Assembly (NCBI RefSeq): GCF_029960645.1
Contig: NZ_JASBQY010000004.1
Span: forward strand, 186,001 to 250,000
Direction of reading: 5' to 3'
Length of the DNA stretch: 64,000 bases
Source of the DNA: Arthrobacter sp. AL12
GTDB taxonomy: Bacteria; Actinomycetota; Actinomycetes; Actinomycetales; Micrococcaceae
Position numbers and translations under genes: made by a program. Below the pieces are notes generated by a model that searched no databases, was not told the origin of the DNA, and worked only from the letters and a program-made list of their open reading frames with translations. This document shows positions 50,602 to 58,339 of this stretch, piece by piece; the first letter of the stretch is position 1; each line of letters begins with the position of its first letter.

Positions 50602-51321
50602 ATGGACAATTCTAGTGGCGTCGGTGTCATCGATAAAGCGGCCCATGTGCTTGACGCACTTGAGGCCGGCCCTACCACCCTGGCGCAGCTTGTCGCGGCC
50701 ACGGGACTGGCGAGGCCCACCGTGCACCGGCTGGCGCTGGCCCTGGTCCACCACCGGCTGGTCAGCCGCGACATCCAGGGCCGCTTTGTCCTGGGCAGCC
50801 GCCTCGTGGAGCTCGCCTCCGCGGCCGGCGAGGACCGCCTGATCGCCTCCGCCGGACCGGTCCTGATGCAGCTGCGCGACGCCACCGGCGAAAGCGCCCA
50901 GATCTTCCGCCGGCAGGGTGACTGGCGCGTCTGCGTGGCCTCCGCCGAGCGGCCCATCGGGCTGCGCGACACCATTCCGGTCGGCACCCAGTTGTCCATG
51001 AAGGCCGGTTCCGCCGCCCAGGTGCTGCTCGCCTGGGAGGACCACGACCGGCTCCTGGAAGGCCTGCAGGCCGCCCGCTTCACCCCCACTGTCCTCGCCG
51101 GGGTCCGACGCCGGGGCTGGGGCCAGAGCCTCGGTGAACGCGAGCCTGGGGTCGCCTCCGTGTCGGCCCCCGTGCGCGGTCCGTCCGGCCGGGTGATCGC
51201 CGCGGTGTCGATCTCCGGGCCGATCGAACGCCTGACCCGCCAGCCCGGCCGGCTGCACGCCGAAGTGGTCTGCAACGCGGCCCGGGTGCTGACTGAGGCG
51301 CTGCGCAAGACCACCGACTGA
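50602..51321 (+). CDS. IclR family regulator, NdgR/LtbR type
   Basis: A 239-residue regulator with an N-terminal winged HTH (VIDKAAHVLDALEAGPTTLA, TGLARPTVHRLALALVHH) and a C-terminal IclR effector domain (RLIASAGPVLMQLRDATGESAQIF, VSAPVRGPSGRVIAAVSISGP). Position divergent from leuCD and the sequence match NdgR/LtbR, which control leucine and tryptophan synthesis genes. ATG at 50602 is chosen over the longer frame at 50581 because the family starts at MDNSSGVGVIDKA and the operator lies upstream. Confidence 0.93.
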   Translation: MDNSSGVGVIDKAAHVLDALEAGPTTLAQLVAATGLARPTVHRLALALVHHRLVSRDIQGRFVLGSRLVELASAAGEDRLIASAGPVLMQLRDATGESAQIFRRQGDWRVCVASAERPIGLRDTIPVGTQLSMKAGSAAQVLLAWEDHDRLLEGLQAARFTPTVLAGVRRRGWGQSLGEREPGVASVSAPVRGPSGRVIAAVSISGPIERLTRQPGRLHAEVVCNAARVLTEALRKTTD

Positions 51322-51338
51322 TGTTCTAGGCTGTCCGC

Positions 51339-51875
51339 ATGAGCAGTTATGCGGTGTTCCTGCGCGGGGTCAATGTCGGCGGCATCACCATCAAGATGGC
51401 CGATCTGAAGGCAGCCCTGAAGTCCCGTCCGTTTTCGGACGCGAAGACGCTCCTCGCCAGTGGAAATGTGGTGCTCGCCAGCGAGCTGTCCCCCGCCGGC
51501 GTGAAGGAGGAATTCGAAGCCTGCCTCCGGGACGCCTTCGGCTATGACGCGTGGGTGGTGGTCCTGGCAGCGGACCGGGTGGGCGAACTGGTGGCGGCCT
51601 GCCCCTTCCCCGCGGACGACCCGTCCACCCACACCTACCTCACGCTCGGCTCTGATCCCGGGGTGCTTGCCGGGCTGTATGACGCCGGCCGGGCCCTGGA
51701 GGGCGCACAGGTGGCCGTGCTGGGACCGGAGGCCCTGGCCTGGCTGGCGCCCGCCGGCGGCACGCTGGACAGCCCGTTCAGCAAGCTGTCCTCGAAGCCG
51801 AAGTACAAGGCATCCACCACCACCCGCAACCTGCGCACCATGGTCAAGGTCCGCGACGCCGCGGCGCTGCTGTAG
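51339..51875 (+). CDS. DUF1697 family protein
   Basis: A 178-residue soluble protein of the DUF1697 family (YAVFLRGVNVGGITIKMADLK, LLASGNVVLAS, KPKYKASTTTRNLRTMVKV). Function of the family is unknown; it is widespread in soil bacteria. It follows the IclR gene by 17 bases and probably shares its transcript; it is convergent with the GTPase operon. Confidence 0.93.
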   Translation: MSSYAVFLRGVNVGGITIKMADLKAALKSRPFSDAKTLLASGNVVLASELSPAGVKEEFEACLRDAFGYDAWVVVLAADRVGELVAACPFPADDPSTHTYLTLGSDPGVLAGLYDAGRALEGAQVAVLGPEALAWLAPAGGTLDSPFSKLSSKPKYKASTTTRNLRTMVKVRDAAALL

Positions 51876-51893
51876 GTCACTGCCGGACAACGG

Positions 51894-53507
51894 TCAGCGC
51901 GCCGCCTGCAGTGCCCTGTTGAAGGACGCCAGCCGGCTGACCTCAAGCTCCACCGGCTCGACCACAAAATCCTCCGCCACGGCCGCAACAGACGCCTTGA
52001 GCCGCTTCCGCGCCGCGGCCCCCCGCGCCCGGGCAGCGGCTCCCGCGATGACCTTCGCCAGGATCGCCAGGACGATGCCGAGCAGTGCGCCGCCGGCGAT
52101 CATCACGGTCGGCACAGGCCAGCCCTGCACCAGCGGGACCTCCGGGACGGGGAGCAGGAAATATCCCAGCGCGGCGAGCGCCCCGAGCCAGGCGAAACCG
52201 CCCAGGGCCGTCAGCAGCGCCAGCCACTGCGCGGTGTTGAACGGCGTCCACCACCAGGCTTTGCCCGCGGCCACCAGATCCGTGGAGGCGATGGCCTGGT
52301 CCAGCGCATCGGGCAGTTGTTCGCGGCCCTCCCGGGCGGCGGACCGGATAACGGCCCGCCAGGGGCCGGGGGCGCCGTCGGACGCTGCATCGGCGAATTC
52401 CCGGACGGCGGCATCCGTGCGCGCCCGTTCCGGGGCGCCGGCCGGCGGCAGCGAGGTGCGGTTGAGTTCTGGCCGGGATCCCTCCCGCCGCAGGTTGAGC
52501 CGGCGCAACGGGTCGGGCCGGAAGCGGACCAGCCAGCGGGTGACGGGCCAGCCGGTGCGGCGGGTCGACTCCAGCTGGAACGACCGGACGACGGCTTCCG
52601 CCACGAGCGGCACGTTGGCCGCAACCGCCAGCTCCTCGGCCAGCCGGGCCTTTGACGCCGTTTTGACCCCGGCCGCCTCCCCCGCCCCGGACGCCTTGGC
52701 GAGCCGGGCGCAGGCCTGCGTGACATCGGCGCCAAGGCGCTGGGACTGGGCCCGCCGCTGCGTGGCCACCTGGCGGATGGCGGCCCGGACCTTGTCCACG
52801 CCGGTTCCCACGACGGCCGAGGCGCCAATGACCTGCACCTTGCCCAGCCCGTCCCGCGCCAGGATGCCCTTCAAGGACTCCAGCACCGGGGGAATGTCCC
52901 GGTCCGGAAGCCGGTCGACCTGGTTGAGCACCACCAGGGTGACGGCGCCATGGGAGGCCAGCGGGGCGAGGAAATCGTTGTGCACCGCGGCGTCGGCGTA
53001 CTTTTGCGGATCGAGCACCCAGACCAGGACGTCGACAAGTCCCACCATCCGCTCCACGGTCTCGCGGTTGGCGGCCCGGGTGGAATCGAAGTCGGGGAGA
53101 TCCAGGAGGATCAGGCCCGTGCCGTCGTCGGCGAACCCGGGAACCGGGCTGGCGTGGTGCCGGTTGCGCACGCCCAGCCAGTCCAGCAGCTCACCGCTGC
53201 CCTCGGCGCCCCAGATGCCGGCGAGCGGCTCGGAGGTGGTCGGCCGCCGGGCGGCCGCCGTCGCGATGTCCTCGCCGCTGACGGCGTTGAACAGGGTCGA
53301 CTTGCCGCTGCCGGTGGCCCCGAAGAAGCCGACGACGGTGTGGTCCCCGGACAGGGAACGGCGGGAACTGGCCCGCTCCAGCACCTGGAGCACCCCGTCC
53401 AGGACCTCGTCCGGGAGCGCCCCGTCGGCCAGTTCGCGGGCCTCGTTCAGGGCCTCAAGCCGGCGGTCCAGCCGCGAGGCTTCGGTGGCGGCGCCATGGC
53501 GGCTCAT
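51894..53507 (-). CDS. Dynamin-like GTPase, second gene of pair
   Basis: A 537-residue GTPase: P-loop VGFFGATGSGKSTLFNAV (about 58-75), G3-like LLDLPDFDSTRAANRETV, and VLNQVDRL as G4. The middle is helical (KASGAGEAAGVKTASKARL), and the C-terminal half has two or three membrane spans (LALLTALGGFAWLGALAALGYF; VPTVMIAGGALLGIVLAIL) followed by a basic helix. Large GTPase plus membrane segment plus pairing suggests a bacterial dynamin-like system, as with DynA/DynB of Streptomyces or IniA/IniC of mycobacteria; this is inference from architecture. Overlaps the upstream GTPase gene by ATGA. Confidence 0.8.
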   Translation of the reverse strand: MSRHGAATEASRLDRRLEALNEARELADGALPDEVLDGVLQVLERASSRRSLSGDHTVVGFFGATGSGKSTLFNAVSGEDIATAAARRPTTSEPLAGIWGAEGSGELLDWLGVRNRHHASPVPGFADDGTGLILLDLPDFDSTRAANRETVERMVGLVDVLVWVLDPQKYADAAVHNDFLAPLASHGAVTLVVLNQVDRLPDRDIPPVLESLKGILARDGLGKVQVIGASAVVGTGVDKVRAAIRQVATQRRAQSQRLGADVTQACARLAKASGAGEAAGVKTASKARLAEELAVAANVPLVAEAVVRSFQLESTRRTGWPVTRWLVRFRPDPLRRLNLRREGSRPELNRTSLPPAGAPERARTDAAVREFADAASDGAPGPWRAVIRSAAREGREQLPDALDQAIASTDLVAAGKAWWWTPFNTAQWLALLTALGGFAWLGALAALGYFLLPVPEVPLVQGWPVPTVMIAGGALLGIVLAILAKVIAGAAARARGAAARKRLKASVAAVAEDFVVEPVELEVSRLASFNRALQAAR

Positions 53508-55252
53508 GCGCCGGCCGCCAGCCGGCGCAGTGCCGCGGCATGGCCGGCCAGCACCGCCGGGGCGACACCTCCGGAGATTTCGAGCCGGGCCAGGAAGCGC
53601 TGCTGTTCGACCTGGAGCAGGCGCTGGCAGCGGGTGTGGAGATCCTCGCGGGCCGTCTTGGCAAGCCGGCGCACGGCGTCCTCACCGAATACCGCCTCCA
53701 GCAGCCGCTGCCCGGCGACTGCGGTTCCGCCTGCAACGCCGACCTCCAGCCCGGTGAGTCCGGCCGTCATGGAGAAGACCACGATCATCAGGGCGGCACC
53801 GAGGCCGTTGATGCCAAAGGACAGCCAGCGGGCCTGGGTCCGCTTGCCCTGGCCTTCGGTCCGGATCAGCTCCATCAGGCTCCCCTGCCAGGCCCGGATC
53901 TCGGCGGCAGCCTTCTCGGCGAAGCCGTCGGAGGTTCCGGAGAGGTCGTCGCTGCCCAGCAGTTGGCGGCCGGCCGGATCGGAGCGCCAGCGGCCGTCCG
54001 TATCTTCGGCGGCGTTGGCGGCCTCGTCGAGAATGACGGCCTGCAGGCCGGTTTCAATCGCCGTCTCCACCCGTACCGCCGGCGCCGGTTCGCCCCGGAC
54101 GAAGGCACCGACCCGGTCGCGGAAGCGGCCAATGTTCTGCTCCATGGCACGGAAGAACTCGCCGGTCCCCACGAAATCCTGCCAGCGGGCCAGGACCTCG
54201 CCCCGCAGCAGGGCGCCGTCCCGGGTGGCCTCCAGGATCCTGGCCACGGCGTCCCGGTAGGCGTCCCGGGCGTCTCCGGCGAGGACGTCGGCGGCGTGTT
54301 CCTGGTCTCCGGCGGCCTTCGCCACCGCCTCAACACGGTTCCCCAGAGCCTTGACGGTCCCGTTGAGCGTCCGGCGGGCGATGTCGGCGCGCCCGGCGGC
54401 GTCCGCGGCAAGTCCCTGCAGCCAGAGCCGCAGCGGATCCACTGCGGCGGGCGGGAGCATCCCCATCCCGTCCAGGGCGGCCTCGGGAACGACGAACAGG
54501 CGGGCCCCGCCCAGGCCCTCCCTGCTGAGCATCGACTGCAGGTCGGCAGTGACCTCCGCTTCGGCGGCGGCCGGGACCCGGTCCAGGACCACGGCGACCG
54601 TGATGTCCCGGGAGGCCGCGTCCAGCAGCAGGCGCCACGGAACGGCGTCGGCATAGCGGTTGGCGGTGGTGACGAACACCCACAGGTCGGCGGCAGCCAG
54701 CAGCTGCCCGGCGAGCTTGCGGTTGTCCGCGGAAATCGAGTCGACGTCGGGAGCGTCCAGCAGCGCAATGCCCTGCGGCACCGCCGCGTCCGCGACCAGC
54801 ACCAGCGAGGTGATCGCGGCCGGGTCAGGCGTGGGGCCGGCCTGGCTGGCAGGCACGGGCTCCCGGGTCATCACCGTGCCGCGGATCCGGCTCAGGCTCG
54901 GCAGGACCCGCTGGTCCTCGAACCAGCGCCCGTCGGCGGGGTGGTGCAGCAGGATGGGCTGGCGCGTGGTGGGCCGGATGGCGCAGGCGCGGGTGACGGC
55001 GTGCCCGACGAGCCCGTTGACGAGGGTTGATTTCCCGGCGCCGGTCGACCCGCCCACGACGGCCAGCAGGGGTGCGTCCAGGCTCCGGTAGCGCGGCAGG
55101 ATGTAGTCCTCAAGCTGGGCAAGGGCGTTCCGGATGTCCCGCCGGGCCTCGTCCGAGCCGGGCAGGGCCAGAGGCAGGGCGGTTGCAGCCAGGTCGCGGT
55201 GGACGGCTTCCAGCAGTTCAACGGCCTGGCCGGTGGTTTCGTCGGAGCTCAC
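53504..55252 (-). CDS. Dynamin-like GTPase, first gene of pair
   Basis: A 582-residue GTPase with P-loop AVVGGSTGAGKSTLVNGL (about 63-80), G3-like ALLDAPDVDSISADNRKL and a G4-like strand VVLDRVPAAAEA. A long helical middle part leads to a hydrophobic pair (INGLGAALMIVVFSMTAGLTG; VGVAGGTAVAG) near the C-terminus and a Gln/Leu-rich end. GTG at 55252 is chosen; the open frame reaches 55306 but would run into the tRNA-Glu terminator. Co-translated with the next GTPase, so the two probably form one membrane-remodelling complex. Confidence 0.8.
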   Translation of the reverse strand: MSSDETTGQAVELLEAVHRDLAATALPLALPGSDEARRDIRNALAQLEDYILPRYRSLDAPLLAVVGGSTGAGKSTLVNGLVGHAVTRACAIRPTTRQPILLHHPADGRWFEDQRVLPSLSRIRGTVMTREPVPASQAGPTPDPAAITSLVLVADAAVPQGIALLDAPDVDSISADNRKLAGQLLAAADLWVFVTTANRYADAVPWRLLLDAASRDITVAVVLDRVPAAAEAEVTADLQSMLSREGLGGARLFVVPEAALDGMGMLPPAAVDPLRLWLQGLAADAAGRADIARRTLNGTVKALGNRVEAVAKAAGDQEHAADVLAGDARDAYRDAVARILEATRDGALLRGEVLARWQDFVGTGEFFRAMEQNIGRFRDRVGAFVRGEPAPAVRVETAIETGLQAVILDEAANAAEDTDGRWRSDPAGRQLLGSDDLSGTSDGFAEKAAAEIRAWQGSLMELIRTEGQGKRTQARWLSFGINGLGAALMIVVFSMTAGLTGLEVGVAGGTAVAGQRLLEAVFGEDAVRRLAKTAREDLHTRCQRLLQVEQQRFLARLEISGGVAPAVLAGHAAALRRLAAGA

Positions 55253-55311
55253 CGCAACATCATGCCAGTTTCGGGTCAGGCCGGTGGGGCGCCGCGGTAC
55301 GGGCAACGAAA

Positions 55312-55341
55312 AACGGCCCCGGGCTGATGCCCGGGACCGTT
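55312..55341 (-). terminator. Terminator after tRNA-Glu
   Basis: A 13-pair stem with one mismatch (AACGGTCCCGGGC / GCCCGGGGCCGTT on the minus strand, loop ATCA) followed by TTTTTCG. It lies eight bases after the tRNA-Glu 3' end and separates the tRNA from the GTPase operon. Confidence 0.85.
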
Positions 55342-55348
55342 CAATCTG

Positions 55349-55421
55349 TGACCCCAGCGGGATTCGAACCCGCGTTACCGCCGTGAGAGGGCAGCGTACT
55401 AGGCCGCTATACGATGGGGCC
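55349..55421 (-). tRNA. tRNA-Glu (anticodon CUC)
   Basis: The 73-base gene folds into a full cloverleaf: acceptor GGCCCCA with TGGGGTC (one G-U pair), anticodon stem CTGCC/GGCGG, loop CTCTCAC with anticodon CTC, and T-arm GCGGGTTCGAATCCCGC. Discriminator base A; CCA is not encoded. Confidence 0.97.
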
Positions 55422-55463
55422 GCGTACTCTCCAGAACGGCATTCCTGCCGTTCGCGCTAAGCG

Positions 55464-55493
55464 ATTATTTCATACACTCAGCAAGTGTTTCAA
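55464..55493 (-). promoter_or_regulatory. Possible promoter of tRNA-Glu
   Basis: On the minus strand TTGAAA (55488-55493) and AATAAT (55464-55469) stand 18 bases apart, about 43 bases upstream of the tRNA 5' end. Read-through from tRNA-Gln is the alternative. Confidence 0.4.
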
Positions 55494-55551
55494 ATCGGCG
55501 GACCGGCTTGAAACCCCTGATCAGCCGCGGAAATCCGCGGATTTTTCAGAG

Positions 55552-55623
55552 CTGGGATACCAGGACTCGAACCTAGAATGACGGTACCAGAAACCGTAGT
55601 GTTGCCAATTACACCATATCCCA
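55552..55623 (-). tRNA. tRNA-Gln (anticodon CUG)
   Basis: A 72-base cloverleaf: acceptor TGGGATA/TATCCCA with discriminator G, anticodon stem ACGGT/ACCGT, loop TTCTGGT with anticodon CTG, and T-arm with GGTTCGAGTCC. CCA is not encoded. It is followed on the same strand by tRNA-Glu after 130 bases. Confidence 0.97.
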
Positions 55624-55688
55624 ATGGAACTTTCGGGCCGGATCCGTGGGTCTAAACCCGCGCTCCCGGCGCCTCAGCACGAGTAATT

Positions 55689-55717
55689 ACTGTACCCGAG
55701 AGTTTTGCTGCGCACAA
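55689..55717 (-). promoter_or_regulatory. Promoter of the tRNA-Gln gene
   Basis: On the minus strand TTGTGC (55712-55717) and TACAGT (55689-55694) are 17 bases apart and would start transcription about 60 bases before the tRNA-Gln 5' end. Confidence 0.5.
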
Positions 55718-55786
55718 ATCGGGCGCCGGGAGGCGCCCGGGGGCGCCCCTGCCCGGCGGGCACCTCCGCCCCAAAACAAGACCCTT

Positions 55787-55836
55787 GCCAATCCGGCCAT
55801 TACAAGTTTACTCTCGGTAAGTTACTAACGAGTAAC
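55787..55836 (+). promoter_or_regulatory. Promoter and TetR-type palindrome upstream of the repeat protein
   Basis: TTGCCA (from 55787) and TACTCT 18 bases further on form a plausible promoter. GTTACT (55821-55826) and AGTAAC (55831-55836) form a palindrome with a four-base centre just after the -10, the usual place for a TetR repressor. No tetR gene is adjacent. The remainder of the gene-free stretch 55624-55954 has a GC-rich GGGCGCC/GGCGCCC hairpin and no gene. Confidence 0.5.
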
Positions 55837-55954
55837 CGCCCTCCCGGATCATTCAGCGGGCAGCGTCGCGGGCAATTCTGACTGTTAGCTGCATCACAGT
55901 CCGGGGAGCCCGCGTCATCGCCGCTTCCGGCAAAGCCATTGAGAGGAACCATCT

Positions 55955-57568
55955 GTGACACAGAGTCGTGCCACCACCAGCAGGACCCGTACCCGGGCCC
56001 AGCAAATCGCCATCGCCGTCCTTGCCCTGCTGCTGATAGCCCTGCTGGGGTTCTACACGCTCGTCACCGGAAGGATCGTGGACGGTTCCGCCCGACTGCA
56101 GGAGGGCGCCGGGCAGGCCTCTTCGGGCGCCGAGCAGCTGAAGGATGGTGCCGGCAAGCTGGCCACCGGCGCCGGCGCGGCGGACACGGGGGCCGTGAAG
56201 CTCTCGGCCGGCGCCAGCAAGGTCCGCGACGGAATCAGCAAGCAGCTGGCCCCGGGCGCGGAGAAGCTTCGCTCCGGCGCGGATGAACTCGCCGCGGGTG
56301 CCATGAAAATTGAAACGGATGTCAACAACAAGCTCGCCCCCGGGGTCTACCGGGTCGACACCGGTGCACAGAAGCTTGCCGCCGGAGCTGCGCAGCTCTC
56401 GGCAGCCCTGACGCCGACGGCCGGAGGCAACGCAGAGAACAATCTGGCTGACGGGGCCGGGCAGCTCAACACAGGCGCCGCCAAGCTGGCGGCCGGCACC
56501 ACCGCACTGGAGGCCGGCAGCGGGCAACTCGAAGCCGGTGCCGCCGCGCTTGAGGCCGGCACTACCCAGCTCGTAACCGGTGCCGCCGCGCTGGAGACCG
56601 GCACCACGGCGGTGAAGGCGGGCACCACCCAGCTCAAGGGCTACCGGGGGGCGAACAACGACCCTGAAACAGGGACCGGAACCGCGGCCCTCGCCCAGGC
56701 CCTGGAGCAGCTGCACGCGGCCGCCAACGATCCCCTCACGGGACTCGTCCCGCTGGCAGCGGTTAAAGACAAGATCGCCAAAATTCTTGCCGGTGCACAG
56801 AAGCTGGATGCCGGAGCCGGGCAGCTCCAAGGCGGGGCCGCCCAGCTCCAGACCGGCACGTCCCAGCTGCACGGCGGGGCCTCCAGGCTCCAGGCCGGAG
56901 CGTCCGAGCTCCGGACCGGAACCTCCAAGGTCCACACTGGAGCGGGCCAGCTCCACGCCGGAGCAGGCCAGCTGCACGCCGGGACCGAGAAGCTGACGGC
57001 CGGGTTCGGAACTCTGGCCGGCAAGCTCAACAGCAGGGACCCGAAGAATCCCGGGGTGGTGCTCGGCACCGAACTGCTCGCCGACGGGACGTCGAAGATC
57101 CGGACGGGCATGGACGGGGTCCCGGGTGACCCGGCACGGCCGGGACTCATCGCAGCCGCCGAAAGGATGACAGAAGGCGGCTCGCGCCTCGCGGACGGCA
57201 CCATCGCACTCAACGCCGGCATCAACGGCGATCCCGCGGATCCGGCAAACCCGGGGCTGCTCCGCGGTTCTATGGCCCTGGCCTCCGGCGCCACCGAGCT
57301 TTCGGCAGGCAACAGCAAACTGGCCTCCGGCTCTTCGGAGCTGTCCGCCGGTGCGGAGAAGCTGGCCGACGGAAACGCCAAGATTGCCGAGGGCACAAAG
57401 ACGCTGTACTCGAGCGCGGCGGCGGTCTCGCCATCGACCATGGCGGGCAAATCCGACGCTGCCTTCGCCGTGGGAATCCTGGGCATCCTTGGTCTGGGCG
57501 CAGGTGTGGCATACTTTTTGCTGCGATCAGGTCGGGCCCGTGCCGAGGCAGCCCCGGCAGGCGGCTAG
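55955..57568 (+). CDS. Membrane protein with Gly-Ala-x-x-Leu repeats, YhgE/Pip-like
   Basis: A 537-residue protein: basic N-terminus, membrane span at about 17-40 (IAIAVLALLLIALLGFYTLV), a 430-residue extracytoplasmic region made of seven-residue repeats of the type L-x-x-G-A-x-x, and a C-terminal span (FAVGILGILGLGAGVAYFLL) with a short basic tail. Such repeats form a long solenoid or coiled coil and also occur in YhgE/Pip and in the outer part of ESX/type VII-linked EsaA. Regular breaks (GAPNNDPET-like, DPKNPGVV, DPADPANP) separate blocks. GTG start after GAGAGGA. Function is unknown; a role at the cell surface, such as secretion or spanning the wall, is inferred. Confidence 0.8.
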   Translation: MTQSRATTSRTRTRAQQIAIAVLALLLIALLGFYTLVTGRIVDGSARLQEGAGQASSGAEQLKDGAGKLATGAGAADTGAVKLSAGASKVRDGISKQLAPGAEKLRSGADELAAGAMKIETDVNNKLAPGVYRVDTGAQKLAAGAAQLSAALTPTAGGNAENNLADGAGQLNTGAAKLAAGTTALEAGSGQLEAGAAALEAGTTQLVTGAAALETGTTAVKAGTTQLKGYRGANNDPETGTGTAALAQALEQLHAAANDPLTGLVPLAAVKDKIAKILAGAQKLDAGAGQLQGGAAQLQTGTSQLHGGASRLQAGASELRTGTSKVHTGAGQLHAGAGQLHAGTEKLTAGFGTLAGKLNSRDPKNPGVVLGTELLADGTSKIRTGMDGVPGDPARPGLIAAAERMTEGGSRLADGTIALNAGINGDPADPANPGLLRGSMALASGATELSAGNSKLASGSSELSAGAEKLADGNAKIAEGTKTLYSSAAAVSPSTMAGKSDAAFAVGILGILGLGAGVAYFLLRSGRARAEAAPAGG

Positions 57569-57607
57569 GCCATCAGCTCCAGCAGGCGGTTAGGCCATCA
57601 GCTCCAG
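57558..57607. repeat. 25-bp tandem duplication at a convergent gene junction
   Basis: CAGGCGGCTAGGCCATCAGCTCCAG (57558-57582) is repeated at 57583-57607 with a single C/T difference. The first copy holds the stop of the repeat protein, the second the stop of the HAD gene. Confidence 0.9.
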
Positions 57608-58339
57608 CAGGGAACCGATCTCGCGGCCGGCAAAACCGGTGGCGGGTTCCCCGCCGCGGTTAAGCCAGACGCCCAGGAGGCCTGCCGCCGTCGAACCGTC
57701 AGCATCGAGGAGCCGGTTGTCCCCGACGTAGAGCGTTTCGCCGGCGCCGGTGCCGAGCCTGCGGACGCCCTCCAGGTAGATGGCCGGATCCGGTTTCGCC
57801 GCACCGACAGTGTCCGTGCCCACCAGCACGCTGATGCGTGCCAGTCCGGCGGCGTCCAGCTTGACCCGCTGGTAGTCGTGGACATTGTTGCTCACGGCGC
57901 CGTAGGGGATGCCGGCGGCATCCAGCGCGTCCAGCACCGGGGACACGTCATCGAAGGCGCGGATGTAGCCGTGCTGCCGGCTGGCGTAGGAACTGACCCA
58001 GTGGTGGGCCTGCTCGCCCTCCTCCAGCTCCACGCCGAAGTGCCCCAGGGCGGCCCGGCCGCGGAGCAGTCGCTGTTCGTTGAAGCTCAGTTCACCGGCC
58101 AGGTACCGGTCGTAGAAATGGGTGGTCTCGCGGGTAAAGATTCGCCCGAACTTGTCCCACCCGGCCTGGTCCAGGCCGGGCAGGAGGTGTTCACTGACGT
58201 CGCGGAGCGCCGCCGTCATGGCGAACTCGAGGTCCACGAGCGTGTCGTCGATGTCGAAGAGTACGCCGCGGACGCCGCTCAGGCCGGCGGCCAGGGCGCT
58301 GGTCGTGACGCTGTTCTGCACCGAGGGGTGGCTCATCAT
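57590..58339 (-). CDS. HAD family hydrolase, subfamily IA
   Basis: A 249-residue phosphatase-like protein. Motif I LFDIDDTLVDLE gives the nucleophile and acid Asp, the cap domain is helical (DVSEHLLPGLDQAGWDKFGRI), motif II is GAVSNN, motif III KPDPAIY and motif IV LYVGDNRLLDADGS. The substrate may be a sugar phosphate or phosphoglycolate; not determinable. Its ATG overlaps the gltX stop (TGATG). Confidence 0.9.
   Translation of the reverse strand: MMSHPSVQNSVTTSALAAGLSGVRGVLFDIDDTLVDLEFAMTAALRDVSEHLLPGLDQAGWDKFGRIFTRETTHFYDRYLAGELSFNEQRLLRGRAALGHFGVELEEGEQAHHWVSSYASRQHGYIRAFDDVSPVLDALDAAGIPYGAVSNNVHDYQRVKLDAAGLARISVLVGTDTVGAAKPDPAIYLEGVRRLGTGAGETLYVGDNRLLDADGSTAAGLLGVWLNRGGEPATGFAGREIGSLLELMA

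Noticed and set aside
55349-55623. Mobile element attachment at the tRNA-Glu/tRNA-Gln genes
   Set aside because: Both tRNA genes are intact and flanked by ordinary genes; no integrase or direct repeat of a tRNA 3' end was seen.
55646-55828. 60-codon + strand ORF in the tRNA-Gln upstream region
   Set aside because: It overlaps the probable tRNA promoter and a GC-rich hairpin, and lacks a ribosome binding site.
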